Source of the DNA: an uncultured Bacteroidia bacterium
GTDB lineage: Bacteria; Bacteroidota; Bacteroidia; NS11-12g; UBA9320
Length of the DNA stretch: 64,000 bases
NCBI GenBank assembly: GCA_943789165.1
Contig: CALSTB010000005.1
Location: 155,001-219,000 of the forward strand
Direction: 5' to 3'
In this document: in pieces, positions 10,209-20,671 of the stretch
How the letters are laid out: each line of letters starts with the position of its first letter
How positions within the stretch are numbered: the stretch's first letter is position 1
Notes under the pieces: model-generated
Databases searched by the model: none
Seen by the model: only the letters and a program-made list of their open reading frames with translations
Told to the model about the DNA's origin: nothing
Position numbers and translations under genes: made by a program

Positions 10209-12646
10209 TCAACTAGCAGTCTACTTACTTGTTTCTTTCCTGAATCGCTTGTAACAACAACGAAATACATACCAGAGGATACTTCCTCAACGCTAAAGTT
10301 ACCACGACCATCAACTGTGACTGGAACAACAGCCCCCATAGAATTAATCAATGTCACCTTACCTCCAGTATAGTTCGCTATTTGAACTTTAGTCGCTGCA
10401 GGATTTGGAAAAACGCGTAAGTTTTCTGAAGCCACTTCTGGAACAGATGTGTTGATTGTATTGTTTAATGTGGCTGTCCAAACGCCTCGTCCATAAGTGA
10501 AAACAAAAAGTTTGCGGTCAGACGCTCTTAATCGAACCATTGAGACATAGACATTTGGGATTTGTGTTTCTTTATGCCAGAAACGTCCACCGTCGCCAGT
10601 AACATAAAGACCATAATCGGTAGCAACCATAATATTGTCTGAATTGTCTGGGTCAACTTCTATCCAATTCACAGGTAGTGAGGAAGGTAAGTTGCCACTA
10701 ATGTCAGTCCACTCAGGTTTGTCAGTGTCAGCTTTCTCCACTTTCCAAATACGCGGAAGTGTGCTAAAGTTCGACAGCGCCAAATAAATGGTCGATGGTT
10801 CATTTGGGTCTACTTCTATATTGCCTACAAAGCCTCCACGAGCTGTGGCAGGAGCAAGGGTAAACATTTTAAATTCTGTCCCGGCACTTGCCGTTTTAGC
10901 CTTGTTAATTCTGTATAGTATACCACTTTGACCTCCGAAATAAACCGTAGGGTTATCTTCAGGTGTCATGCCTACGGCAAAGATGCTTCCTGGAATTTGG
11001 TTGGTTATTCTTGACCAGCTACTTCCTTTGTTGGTGGTTCTTGCTATGTAGTTCTTTGTAGGAAAATACAGTTGTTCCCCATCCACTGGGTTTATTTCGA
11101 ACGGGTTAATAAACCAGAAATCTGACGTACCAACCGTTGCGGCAAGACTGTTATAAATATTCACCCAACGGTTTACATTCCATCTACGGATGTTGCCATT
11201 TTGTGATGAAGCGTATACTATATCGCCAGTATTGTCAATCGCGTTAAAAGCGCCATCTCCACCTAAAATCTGAGAAAAGGAAGAACCTCCACCTGAATTT
11301 AAAGTAGTCCAGTTGTCTTGAGCGCCAACAATCACTTCATCGCCTGACGGACTATAATACCCTGCGTAAAACTGAGTTACGTTATAACCGTTATTACGAT
11401 CATTAGCTGTGATACCAGTAGTAATGGTGTTGTATTGGTAAATACCTCCATCACAAAGCACGTAATAATCATTTGAATTAGGTATCCATGTTACATTATG
11501 ATAATCGGCGTGTGCATTTACCATGTCTTTCCATGACGTGCCACCATTTGTACTATAGCTCGGTTCTTGAGCAGAGCAAATCACAAAATTTGGATTCGTA
11601 GGTTGGACCGCTAGGGTAAAGCAATACCAAGTAAACTGATACCTCACGCCTCTATCTTGAGGGTTGGCCATTTCAGTCCATGTTTCTCCAGCATCGGTGC
11701 TTTTATAGATTCCTTTCAAACTATTTAAATCAGTACCTGAAAAAGCTGCATAAATGATATTTGGATTACTCTCACTTGGTTCAATTAAACACCTCGCAAA
11801 AGTTCCGTCTGCCAAACCTACAGGGTATTCCTTAATGTCTGGTGTTTCGCTCTCATCAAAATAGAAAACACCAACTCCATCTACACTGAAATACACTCTT
11901 CCGTTTGGTAAAACGTCAACATCATTTACTGCCTTTTGTCCAGACTTGTAAATTTGATGAAAGCTTTTTCCTTTATCAGTGGTTCTGAACAGTCCAGAAG
12001 CATTGGTCGCCACATAGAACGTGTTTTTGTCGGTTCTAGAATAAACGATATCCCATGTTTTGTTAAACGCACTTATATCCGATGAGTCAATTTGGCTAAA
12101 GCTAAGCCCACCATCAGTAGACCTAAAAATACCGTTTCCATCGTAATTGATGTATACGCCAGTATTGCGTTCTCCTGTTGTGTAATAGATTTCTTTAGGG
12201 TTAAATGGATTCTGAGTTATTGCCGTAACAGACAATGAAGGGGCGTCATCATCCAATGCACTCCAAGTCAATCCTTTGTCGTTACTCGCCCATAAGCCAC
12301 CTGAAACGCCACCAGCAAGTAAGTGACTATTATTTTCGCTGTCCACCAATAAGGCACGTGTTCTACCACCGATATTATCTGGACCCAGTTCTTTAACTGT
12401 TTTGAAATAGTCTATTTTGCCATGGAATTTTGGTGTTTCACTTTTCCATTGTTTCCACATGGCACGTGGGACTTCACCTTTTTCATTTTGTTTCATTTGA
12501 AAAAACTGAGCGTCATACCCAGGATTCTCTTCAGAGGTAACTGTTTTTTCCGCATTAACCCCAGCAAATAATACTGCGGTAATTAGTAAAGCAACAAATG
12601 TCGCAGGGATTACACTTTTAATAAATCTCATATACTTCTTTAACAA
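10205..12646 (-). CDS. Secreted BNR/sortilin-like beta-propeller protein with T9SS type A sorting domain
   Basis: 813 residues. An N-terminal signal sequence (about 1-33) is followed by repeated Asp-box-like elements such as STDGGLSFSQ, TTDKGKSFHQ, STDAGETWTE and STNGGTSWKD, indicating a VPS10/BNR-type propeller. The C-terminal 75 residues form a type A sorting domain: FPNPAATKVQI, then SSGMYFVVV and a basic end (KKQVSRLLVD). Such proteins are exported by the type IX system and anchored or released at the surface. The start codon directly abuts the stop of the VOC gene upstream. Enzymatic activity, if any, is unknown. Confidence 0.88.
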   Translation of the reverse strand: MLKKYMRFIKSVIPATFVALLITAVLFAGVNAEKTVTSEENPGYDAQFFQMKQNEKGEVPRAMWKQWKSETPKFHGKIDYFKTVKELGPDNIGGRTRALLVDSENNSHLLAGGVSGGLWASNDKGLTWSALDDDAPSLSVTAITQNPFNPKEIYYTTGERNTGVYINYDGNGIFRSTDGGLSFSQIDSSDISAFNKTWDIVYSRTDKNTFYVATNASGLFRTTDKGKSFHQIYKSGQKAVNDVDVLPNGRVYFSVDGVGVFYFDESETPDIKEYPVGLADGTFARCLIEPSESNPNIIYAAFSGTDLNSLKGIYKSTDAGETWTEMANPQDRGVRYQFTWYCFTLAVQPTNPNFVICSAQEPSYSTNGGTSWKDMVNAHADYHNVTWIPNSNDYYVLCDGGIYQYNTITTGITANDRNNGYNVTQFYAGYYSPSGDEVIVGAQDNWTTLNSGGGSSFSQILGGDGAFNAIDNTGDIVYASSQNGNIRRWNVNRWVNIYNSLAATVGTSDFWFINPFEINPVDGEQLYFPTKNYIARTTNKGSSWSRITNQIPGSIFAVGMTPEDNPTVYFGGQSGILYRINKAKTASAGTEFKMFTLAPATARGGFVGNIEVDPNEPSTIYLALSNFSTLPRIWKVEKADTDKPEWTDISGNLPSSLPVNWIEVDPDNSDNIMVATDYGLYVTGDGGRFWHKETQIPNVYVSMVRLRASDRKLFVFTYGRGVWTATLNNTINTSVPEVASENLRVFPNPAATKVQIANYTGGKVTLINSMGAVVPVTVDGRGNFSVEEVSSGMYFVVVTSDSGKKQVSRLLVD

Positions 12647-13696
12647 TCAATCCTTTTTTCTGTTCAGCCCAAGAGCTAAAAGCAACCATCGTGGTAATGA
12701 TTTTTCAGGATTTCGCTTTTGTAGGTTTAAATACCAGCCTAGTTTTTTCATTACTGGAATTTTATGGGTTTCCACAAATTCTATTAATGCGCCATCTGGA
12801 TCGGCGATGTATGTGAAATGACCAGCCGCTTCGCCCATATCGAAAGAGTTAGAACTATCCACAGTGAAACTGTATCCTTCTGTTGCGGCTTTCGCTTTTA
12901 ATGCAGCCATATCTGTAACATCAAAGCAAAGATGGATAAATCCTAAGTCCCCCCAATAACGGTTCTCATAGATTTTACGTCCTTCTGACTTCGTTTTTTG
13001 AATCAATTCTATTTCAGTGGGGCCCAACAATGGACTAAACGCACCTTTACGTTTTTGTGAATGTTGAAGTAAAACGCGTCTGTATTCAGTGCCATCCTTG
13101 CTGATGGCGGATAAATCGTCAAAAACGCCTGTTTCATCATATACCACTTTGTCGTATCCTAAAACATTCGAATACAGTCCAATGGACTTGTCGATATCTG
13201 ACACACCAATGACCGCTCCAGCAACACCACCACTGTGGGCAGTTGTGCTTTTGAAAAATGAGTTGGATTCAACTATTTGAAAGATGTTTCCATAAGGGTC
13301 AGTGATGAAAAAATGTTTGCTCCCTTTAGGATCCGTTTGCACAGATTCACTTTTAACTACTCCTTTTGCTTTTAGAAAGGCAAAGGCTTTGTCAACGTCA
13401 GCACATTTCATTTTGCAGATGTTAATGCCAAGATCTCCCAATTCAATTTCGAAAGTAGCTGGTTCTGGCGTACGACTGGTGTATTGCCAAATTTCAAAAC
13501 CGCCTCCGCCTTGCATACTTAATGCAAGAATGGCGTGTCGGTCATGAGGCTTACCACCTGTGTAAGGTAGCATTAAATCCGCGGTGGCTGCTTCTTCAAA
13601 AATGGGAACGTCCATGCCTAGATGTTGTCGATACCAAGTCCAAGCCTCGTGTACGTCGGGAATCCCAATTCCCATCTGTTGAATACCACTAATCAT
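12647..13696 (-). CDS. Two-domain VOC (glyoxalase/dioxygenase-fold) protein
   Basis: 349 residues with two vicinal-oxygen-chelate modules. Module 1 spans about 1-145 (GIQQMGIGIPDV ... DPYGNIFQIVE) and module 2 about 160-315 (GAVIGVSDIDKSIGLYSNVLGY ... DPDGALIEFVE). The layout recalls 4-hydroxyphenylpyruvate dioxygenase, but I do not see its C-terminal signature, so I call only the superfamily. Second-last gene of the compact 15449-to-10205 cluster; 40 bases after the SDR gene and abutting the BNR gene. Confidence 0.8.
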   Translation of the reverse strand: MISGIQQMGIGIPDVHEAWTWYRQHLGMDVPIFEEAATADLMLPYTGGKPHDRHAILALSMQGGGGFEIWQYTSRTPEPATFEIELGDLGINICKMKCADVDKAFAFLKAKGVVKSESVQTDPKGSKHFFITDPYGNIFQIVESNSFFKSTTAHSGGVAGAVIGVSDIDKSIGLYSNVLGYDKVVYDETGVFDDLSAISKDGTEYRRVLLQHSQKRKGAFSPLLGPTEIELIQKTKSEGRKIYENRYWGDLGFIHLCFDVTDMAALKAKAATEGYSFTVDSSNSFDMGEAAGHFTYIADPDGALIEFVETHKIPVMKKLGWYLNLQKRNPEKSLPRWLLLALGLNRKKD

Positions 13697-13736
13697 TTTC
13701 TAAAAATTTCCGCGAATATAAGGATTAAGACCACGC

Positions 13737-14522
13737 TTATTTCGGGTCGATATTTGGAGTGATTTTCCAGAATAGCCTTGGCAAGAACTTGTGAATATAA
13801 ACAAGCAATAATTCCTTGCGCCCAATCAATACCTCCCTCTTATTTTTTCTAACTGCTTTTACTATTTTTCTTGCGCATGCTTCTGCCGACATTCCATCGC
13901 GTAAGCTTGGGTCCATAACGTTTGTGCTTTCGCCTTTTGCATTCAATGCACTCAAAGATATGTTGGTTCTAATTTTACCAGGACACACAACCGTCGTTTT
14001 GATATTGTCTTTTACATGCTCTAAACCTAGGGTTTCCATAAATCCGATCAACGCATGCTTCGTTGCGGCATATGACGAGCGTAATTGGAAACCAAATTTA
14101 CCTGAAATACTGCTTATGGCAACCATATGCCCACCACCTTTTTCAATCATCCATGGCAGGACAAGCTTTATAAGTGCAACTGTTCCGAAATAGTTGATTT
14201 CAAAAAGTTTGCGGTCAATTTCTATAGGCGTTTCGACAATAAGACTTCGCTGGCTTATACCTCCATTATTGATTAAAATGTCAATTTTGTCAAATTCATT
14301 TTTAACCACATCAAGTTTGTCGTTAAAGTTTGAAGATGCGGCAAGGTCCAATGGAAGTACCAGTACTTTGTTCGATGCCGTTTGGCATTTTTTGGCAACT
14401 TCCTGTAAGGCTGATTCGTTACGGGCAGATAGAATTAAATTCGCGTTTTGTTCAGAATAGGCCAAAGCCAAAGCTTCGCCAATTCCAGAACTAGCGCCAG
14501 TTATCCAAACTGTTTGCCGCAC
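13737..14522 (-). CDS. Short-chain dehydrogenase/reductase
   Basis: 261 residues with the full classical SDR set: the cofactor loop TGASSGIG (8-15), NNGG (85-88) and the catalytic Ser138, Tyr151 and Lys155 (YAATK). Substrate unknown; the C-terminal region (RKIVKAVRKNKREVLIG) resembles DHRS7-like membrane-associated members. Its start codon directly abuts the stop codon of the coiled-coil gene upstream, so the two are almost certainly co-transcribed. Confidence 0.9.
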   Translation of the reverse strand: MRQTVWITGASSGIGEALALAYSEQNANLILSARNESALQEVAKKCQTASNKVLVLPLDLAASSNFNDKLDVVKNEFDKIDILINNGGISQRSLIVETPIEIDRKLFEINYFGTVALIKLVLPWMIEKGGGHMVAISSISGKFGFQLRSSYAATKHALIGFMETLGLEHVKDNIKTTVVCPGKIRTNISLSALNAKGESTNVMDPSLRDGMSAEACARKIVKAVRKNKREVLIGRKELLLVYIHKFLPRLFWKITPNIDPK

Positions 14523-15449
14523 TTATTTCAGGCTAAAACTTGTCGAGCCAATTTTAACGCCTTCACAATACACATTTGCAGTGTAATCGCCAGAAGTCAT
14601 CGCGGGCGATTTCTCCCAGTAAAACGTAAGCTTTTCGTTGGAGTTGTTAAACGTAAAGTTTTGTTTCAAGGTGTACAAGGATTTCTCTCCATTAAAGATG
14701 AAAGTACCTGAACCTTTTTGAGCGTTGTGTAAAGTTGATTTTTCCGGGCTAACTATCTGTAGATAGCAAACCTTCGACTCTTTATCGGCCACAGGATTGT
14801 TATCGATGGTTATGGCCACTCGGATTTTATCTGCTTTAGACAGTTTAGTAACTTCTTTGTCTCCACCAGAACGTTCTTTAATTAAAGTTCCAACAATTGT
14901 TTGTACTTCTAGTCTCTTAGCAATGTCCAATTGAATATTGGCTTTGCTTAAATCTTCAGCGATCTCGTCCTTTTCTTTTTTCTGTTTAATTATCTCTTGG
15001 TCTTTGGCATACACCTCATCAACCAAATAATCATTCAACTTACTCAAAGAATCCACTTCGTGTTCGTATTTCATAACAAGTCCATTCAGTCCTCGGATTT
15101 TCTCTTCTAATCTGGCGATCTGAGACTTCGTTAAGTTTTTGTTTTGAAGCTGCTTTCTTAACTGACTTACCTGGTCAGCAATAATCTTTTCCTTAATATT
15201 AATAATACTATCTAACTGCTGGTTTTTACCTTTCTGATTGACCAACTCTAAGTCCAAGGCTTCCAACTCGCCGTTAAGGCGCATAACGTCTTCTGTAAGG
15301 TCTTCCTTTTCTTCCGTTATTTCTTCAATATCACCTTTTTTGTTTAAGAGGTTTATGATCAACGCCCCATTAACCACCAACAATGCAAGAATTACAAAGA
15401 ATAGAATTAAACGACTCCTCTTGTCCTTCTCCTCATTTTTTAATGACAT
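14523..15449 (-). CDS. Membrane-anchored coiled-coil protein of unknown function
   Basis: 308 residues. A short charged N-terminus is followed by one transmembrane helix (about 14-34), a long heptad-rich coiled coil (about 35-185) and a C-terminal beta-rich domain of about 110 residues (starting KIRVAITIDNNPV), possibly Ig-like and probably periplasmic. I do not recognise a named family. It heads the cluster SDR, VOC, BNR/T9SS with near-zero spacing, which suggests an envelope role, but that is inference. Confidence 0.75.
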   Translation of the reverse strand: MSLKNEEKDKRSRLILFFVILALLVVNGALIINLLNKKGDIEEITEEKEDLTEDVMRLNGELEALDLELVNQKGKNQQLDSIINIKEKIIADQVSQLRKQLQNKNLTKSQIARLEEKIRGLNGLVMKYEHEVDSLSKLNDYLVDEVYAKDQEIIKQKKEKDEIAEDLSKANIQLDIAKRLEVQTIVGTLIKERSGGDKEVTKLSKADKIRVAITIDNNPVADKESKVCYLQIVSPEKSTLHNAQKGSGTFIFNGEKSLYTLKQNFTFNNSNEKLTFYWEKSPAMTSGDYTANVYCEGVKIGSTSFSLK

Positions 15450-15615
15450 ACTACTTTCCTGATTTTTTTACAAAGATATTATATAAAACAACAATTGTGT
15501 TGTCCAAATTTTAACGAATTAAGGGCGGTTTTAGCGCATTAATTTTGTGTTTTTTAAGTAAAAATAATCTGGTTGTTTGAGATTCAAAAAGGGGTGCGCA
15601 ATTCGACACAAATCC

Positions 15616-15623
15616 TATCTTTG
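15616..15623 (+). promoter_or_regulatory. Probable -7 box (TATCTTTG) of sucA
   Basis: Perfect TAnnTTTG match 35 bases before the sucA ATG. No TTG at the ideal -33 place; a GTG lies 19 bases upstream. Confidence 0.5.
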
Positions 15624-15658
15624 CCTCCACTTAGTCAAAAAATTTCATCCTCTAAGCA

Positions 15659-18376
15659 ATGATTGGACATACATACTTAAGCAACGCCGACGTAGACGCA
15701 ATTGACGATTTATATCTTCAGTATCAAAAAGACCCCGAAAGTGTAGAATTCGGTTGGAAGAAATTCTTTGAAGGTTTCGATTTAGCCTACAACAAAACTG
15801 GGACAGGAAGTGAGGTAGTTTCTGAGGACATGTTGAAGGAAATCAATGTGTTACGTCTTATTAATGAGGGGTATAGGACTAGAGGCCATTTTTTTACGAA
15901 GACCAACCCAGTAAGAGATAGACGTAAATATGAACCTACACTTGATATTAAAAACTTTGGTCTGACAGAGGCGGATCTCAAAAAATCTTTTAATGCCGGT
16001 GTCGAAATAGGCATTGGTCCAGCCAAGCTTAAAGACATCATTGCGCATCTAGAAAAGACGTATTGCGACAGCATAGGTGTCGAGTACATGTATATCCCAG
16101 ATCCGGAGCGAAAAGAATGGTTGCGGAGTAAAATGGAAGGCCAGAAAAACCAACCAACCCTTTCCTTAGAGCAAAAAAGGCTGATACTGGAAAAACTGAA
16201 TCAGGCGGTTGTATTTGAAAATTTCTTGCATACAAAATATGTAGGGCAGAAGCGATTTTCTTTAGAAGGCTTGGAGACTTTGGTTCCTGCACTGGATGCA
16301 GCAATTGAATTTGGAGCCGCAAATGGTGTTGATGAATATGTAATTGGCATGGCACACCGAGGTCGTTTAAATGTTTTGGTGAACATCCTTAATAAAAGTT
16401 ACGAAGAAATATTTCAGGAGTTTGAAGGCAAAGCGTATGAAGATGGGATCTTCGAAGGCGATGTAAAATATCACATTGGGTATTCTTCTGAAGTGAAAAC
16501 GAGCTTAGGTAAAATGGTGAAGCTTAGTTTGTCGCCTAACCCTTCTCATTTAGAGTCAGTTGACCCAGTTGTTGAAGGTGTGTCTCGCGCAAAACTCGAC
16601 AGACTTTACAACAACGATGGTGGCAAGTTAGTGCCGATATTGATCCATGGAGATGCGTCGATCGCCGGACAAGGAGTTGTGTATGAAACGATTCAAATGG
16701 CAGGTCTAGATGCGTACAATACGGGAGGAACACTTCATATTGTGACCAATAATCAAATTGGATTTACAACGAATTATGTGGACGGACGGACGTCAATTTA
16801 CTGTACGGATGTGGCAAAAACTACAAAATGTCCAGTATTCCACGTAAATGGTGATGACGCAGAAGCCATTGTTTATGTGATGCAATTGGCGATGGAATAC
16901 CGTCAGCGATACAACACAGATGTTTTTGTTGATTTATTGGGATATCGTAAGTATGGTCATAACGAAGGAGATGAACCTAGATTTACACAACCTAAGTTGT
17001 ATAAAGCAATAGCCAAACACAAAAATCCAAGAGAAATCTATGCTGAGAAATTAACATCTACGGGTAGTCTTGAAGCGAATATGGCCAAGAGCATGCAAGT
17101 AGAATTCAAAAAACTGTTACAAGAGAAATTGGACACAGTTCGAGAGAACGGTTCCGATTATGCAAAAGATAGCAACAACCACAATTGGAGAGATTTACGC
17201 AAAGCGGAGTCAAAAGACTTTAACGAATCCCCTAAAACAGGAATCTCAAAGGCGAAATTTGAGGCGTTAGCCAAATCAATATCACATATTCCAGACGGAT
17301 TTACTCCGTTTAAAAAGATTGAAAAGTTGTTCGCTGACAGGGCCGCAATGGTGCAGAACAAGACATACGATTGGGCAATGGGTGAGTTACTCGCTTATGC
17401 CAGTTTGTTGGATGAGAAACATATTGTTCGCATGAGTGGTCAAGATTGTGAACGTGGTACATTTAGTCACCGACATGCCATCATTAAGGAAGTTGAGTCT
17501 GAAGTAGAGTATTGCCCCTTAAATAATGTGTCGAAAGATCAAGCGCAGTTTTACATCTATAATTCTAACTTGTCAGAATTTGCAGTGTTGGGCTTTGAGT
17601 ACGGATATGCAATGAATTCACCACAAGCCTTGACCATCTGGGAAGCGCAATTTGGGGATTTCGTGAATGGTGCTCAAGTAATCATTGATCAATATATCGC
17701 CAGCGGTGAAACGAAATGGAAACGATTCAATGGTTTGGTCATGTTATTACCTCACGGTCATGAAGGTCAAGGTCCAGAACACACTTCAGCGAGACCAGAA
17801 CGATTCTTACAATTGTGTGCAAAACAAAACATGCAGGTGATAAATCCAACAACACCTGCCAACATGTTCCATGCACTACGACGACAATTAAAAAGAGATT
17901 TTAGAGTTCCTCTAATTGTGATGTCTCCAAAAAGTTTACTCCGTCATCCGTTGTGTGTAAGTACTTTAGAAGACTTTACAGCTGGTAAGTTTCAAGAAAT
18001 ATATGACGATGTAAACGTCGATCCGAAATCTGTGAAACGGGTGATTTTATGTACTGGCAAAGTCTATTATGACTTGTTGAACAAACAACAAGAAGAAAAG
18101 CGAAAGGATGTTGCCATAATAAGACTTGAACAAATCTATCCTCTGGCAGAAAACCAATTAGCAGCTCTTGCAAAGAAATATGCGAAAGCGGAATGGAAAT
18201 GGGTACAAGAAGAGCCAAAAAATATGGGTGCTTGGACACATTTGCTGCGATATGATCTTCCGTTTGACATTAAAGTGATTAGTCGTAGATCAAGCTCATC
18301 TCCATCAACAGGATATGCCAATGTCCATCTTGAAGAACAAGCCAAACTAATTGAGATGGCTTTTGATTTAGGATAA
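15659..18376 (+). CDS. sucA: 2-oxoglutarate dehydrogenase E1 component
   Basis: 905 residues, near the family's usual length. It decarboxylates 2-oxoglutarate with thiamine diphosphate in the TCA cycle and passes the succinyl group to E2. An N-terminal E2-binding helix (TYLSNADVDAIDDLYLQYQ) leads into the catalytic core. Visible landmarks are MAHRGRLNVL with His233, the TPP-Mg motif opening at GDAS with Asp332 and ending NNQIGFTT, YRKYGHNEGDEPRFTQP, and the transketolase-like half with LPHGHEGQGPEHTSARPERFLQ. The sucB gene that usually follows is absent; the next gene is copA after 84 bases. Confidence 0.96.
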   Translation: MIGHTYLSNADVDAIDDLYLQYQKDPESVEFGWKKFFEGFDLAYNKTGTGSEVVSEDMLKEINVLRLINEGYRTRGHFFTKTNPVRDRRKYEPTLDIKNFGLTEADLKKSFNAGVEIGIGPAKLKDIIAHLEKTYCDSIGVEYMYIPDPERKEWLRSKMEGQKNQPTLSLEQKRLILEKLNQAVVFENFLHTKYVGQKRFSLEGLETLVPALDAAIEFGAANGVDEYVIGMAHRGRLNVLVNILNKSYEEIFQEFEGKAYEDGIFEGDVKYHIGYSSEVKTSLGKMVKLSLSPNPSHLESVDPVVEGVSRAKLDRLYNNDGGKLVPILIHGDASIAGQGVVYETIQMAGLDAYNTGGTLHIVTNNQIGFTTNYVDGRTSIYCTDVAKTTKCPVFHVNGDDAEAIVYVMQLAMEYRQRYNTDVFVDLLGYRKYGHNEGDEPRFTQPKLYKAIAKHKNPREIYAEKLTSTGSLEANMAKSMQVEFKKLLQEKLDTVRENGSDYAKDSNNHNWRDLRKAESKDFNESPKTGISKAKFEALAKSISHIPDGFTPFKKIEKLFADRAAMVQNKTYDWAMGELLAYASLLDEKHIVRMSGQDCERGTFSHRHAIIKEVESEVEYCPLNNVSKDQAQFYIYNSNLSEFAVLGFEYGYAMNSPQALTIWEAQFGDFVNGAQVIIDQYIASGETKWKRFNGLVMLLPHGHEGQGPEHTSARPERFLQLCAKQNMQVINPTTPANMFHALRRQLKRDFRVPLIVMSPKSLLRHPLCVSTLEDFTAGKFQEIYDDVNVDPKSVKRVILCTGKVYYDLLNKQQEEKRKDVAIIRLEQIYPLAENQLAALAKKYAKAEWKWVQEEPKNMGAWTHLLRYDLPFDIKVISRRSSSSPSTGYANVHLEEQAKLIEMAFDLG

Positions 18377-18460
18377 AAAGGTTCCGTTAAGAATCAGAAT
18401 TTTCCAAACGACTTTGGTGTAGCTTTGTTATAGTAATTCAAGTGTGATGTTACATACGCT

Positions 18461-20671
18461 ATGAAAGTTCAACAATATCCAGTAGTCGGTATGACTTGCG
18501 CATCCTGTGCAATAAGTTTAGAGACGTACCTCGCACATTTAGATGGTTTAAAATCTGTAGCCGTCAATTATCCAAGTGAGTCAATCGAAGTGACCTATGA
18601 CGAAGATATTTTTGACGTAAATCAGTTGGTGGTAAAAGCCAAAGAAATCGGTTACCAAATTGTACTTTCATCAGAATCCGATGCAAAAGTGGAAGTGGGC
18701 CTGATTGCTGACAAACGCCTTTCCACTCTGCGAAATCGCTTAATAGTTGCTCTCGTATTTAGCTCGCCTGTATTTGTCTTGTCCATGTTTTTTCATGGGA
18801 TGTTTGACTGGCAAAATGTCCTTTTGTTTTTTTTAACCATTCCAGTGATAACCTATTCTGGTGCTCCATTTTTTAAAAATGCATGGATTCGGCTAAGTCA
18901 TAGGACCACAAACATGGATACCCTGGTTGCTCTGAGCACAGGTATTGCCTTCATATTCAGCACACTGAATACCTTCTGGCCTTCGCTTTTAGCTATTGGG
19001 GACGCAGAAGGTCATGTGTATTTTGAGTCGGCGGTGGTTATCATCACTTTTATATTACTTGGTAAATATTTAGAAGAACGAGCGAAGCACAAAACCGCAG
19101 AAGCCATCAAAAAACTAATGGGTCTGACACCTGCTAATTGTTGGGTAATCAGGAATGGCGAAGAAATTGAGGTGAACACAAAGGACATTCTTCGTGGAGA
19201 CTTAGTAGTTGTAAAGCCAGGAGGGAAAATTCCTGTAGACGGTAGAGTCAAGAAAGGGGAATCCTATGTCGATGAAAGTATGATCACAGGAGAACCAATT
19301 GCGGTGCCAAAGATAAAAGGTGATCCAGTAATAGCTGGGACGGTCAATCAAAATGGCAGCATGAGGATATTGGCGGATAAAATTGGCTCTGACACGGTGT
19401 TAGCCGGAATTATTCAGTTGGTTACAAAAGCCCAAAACAGTAAACCAGCGATTCAAAAATGGGTTGATAAAATTGCCAGCATTTTTGTTCCAATTGTAAT
19501 TGTTATAGCTGCTATCTCTGCAGTTGTTTGGTACTTAATTGGTCCAGATCCACGATTGGTGTACGCCATTACAACTAGTATTACCGTTTTAATTGTTGCA
19601 TGCCCATGTGCCTTAGGCTTGGCTACTCCAACGGCGTTAATGGTTGGGATTGGTCTAGGGAGTAAAAATGGCATTCTAATTAGGGATGCGCAAGCCTTAG
19701 AAACCTTGTATAAATCCGATGTGATTGTCTTGGACAAAACAGGGACGCTCACAACGGGCAAACCAGAAGTTAAAAAGGAGGTCTGGATCGATAATGACAT
19801 CAAGGAAAACTTTCTGCCTGCCTTAATGTCAATCGCGTCTGAAAGCGGCCATCCGTTGTCTGATGCAATCGTTATTAGGCACAAGTCTGAGGCAAGTCGC
19901 GAACCCGTAAAGGATTTTCGAAATGTAGTGGGACAAGGCGTTATTGCATCCATCAATGATGATCAATATTTTATTGGTAGTCAAAGACTAATAAACTCAA
20001 ACAACATAACGCTTCCATTACCCATTGAAACTAGTTTAGCAGATTGGCAATCTGAACCCTTTTCAATTGTGTTCTTTGCCAACAAGGAAAAAGTGCTTGG
20101 TCTATTCGCCATAGGAGACACGGTAAAGGAGAATGCAAGGGAGTTTATTAATGAATTGAACAGAACAGGAATCGAACCGTATATTTTATCTGGGGACAAT
20201 GATTCAGCAGTAAAACACGTGGCACAGCAGTTAGGTGTTGCCCAGTTTGCTGGAAATCAAAGTCCAACCGATAAAGCCGAAGTGATTAAAGCCCTTCAAG
20301 TAAAAGGGAAGGTAGTCACCATGGTAGGGGATGGAGTGAACGACGCTGGAGCACTCGCTCAGGCAGATATCGGCATAGCCATGGGAAGCGGCACCGATAT
20401 AGCAATGGAAAGTGCAGGAGTCACTTTGATGTACTCTGATTTAGGCCACGTCGTAAAAGCAGTAAAACTTTCTAAAGCGACAATTAAAACCGTAAAACAA
20501 AATCTTTTTTGGGCGTTTATCTACAACATAATTGCTATACCATTGGCTGCTGGATTGTTGTTCCCAATCAACGGATTTTTATTACATCCGATGATTGCTG
20601 GAGCTGCCATGTCTTTCAGTTCTGTGTCGGTGTTAATGAATAGTTTAAGATTAAAAAGAATATCCATATGA
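18461..20671 (+). CDS. copA: Copper-translocating P1B-type ATPase
   Basis: 736 residues. One N-terminal heavy-metal-associated domain (GMTCASCA, residues 10-17) is followed by transmembrane helices, the actuator TGEP, the intramembrane metal site Cys381-Pro-Cys383 ([12 protein letters not shown]), the phosphorylated Asp425 in DKTGTLT, an SGHP nucleotide-binding motif and GDGVND (623-628). The CPC plus the MxCxxC domain mark a Cu(I) exporter. It overlaps the small HMA protein by 4 bases (ATGA), so pump and chaperone are probably made together. No copper-sensing regulator is adjacent. Confidence 0.94.
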   Translation: MKVQQYPVVGMTCASCAISLETYLAHLDGLKSVAVNYPSESIEVTYDEDIFDVNQLVVKAKEIGYQIVLSSESDAKVEVGLIADKRLSTLRNRLIVALVFSSPVFVLSMFFHGMFDWQNVLLFFLTIPVITYSGAPFFKNAWIRLSHRTTNMDTLVALSTGIAFIFSTLNTFWPSLLAIGDAEGHVYFESAVVIITFILLGKYLEERAKHKTAEAIKKLMGLTPANCWVIRNGEEIEVNTKDILRGDLVVVKPGGKIPVDGRVKKGESYVDESMITGEPIAVPKIKGDPVIAGTVNQNGSMRILADKIGSDTVLAGIIQLVTKAQNSKPAIQKWVDKIASIFVPIVIVIAAISAVVWYLIGPDPRLVYAITTSITVLIVACPCALGLATPTALMVGIGLGSKNGILIRDAQALETLYKSDVIVLDKTGTLTTGKPEVKKEVWIDNDIKENFLPALMSIASESGHPLSDAIVIRHKSEASREPVKDFRNVVGQGVIASINDDQYFIGSQRLINSNNITLPLPIETSLADWQSEPFSIVFFANKEKVLGLFAIGDTVKENAREFINELNRTGIEPYILSGDNDSAVKHVAQQLGVAQFAGNQSPTDKAEVIKALQVKGKVVTMVGDGVNDAGALAQADIGIAMGSGTDIAMESAGVTLMYSDLGHVVKAVKLSKATIKTVKQNLFWAFIYNIIAIPLAAGLLFPINGFLLHPMIAGAAMSFSSVSVLMNSLRLKRISI

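Noticed and set aside
12647-13696. 4-hydroxyphenylpyruvate dioxygenase
   Set aside because: Two VOC modules are present, but the C-terminal HPPD signature is not seen and no tyrosine-degradation genes adjoin.
19453-19956. 167-codon minus-strand frame inside copA
   Set aside because: Antisense to the CPC and phosphorylation-site region of copA; no homology recognised.
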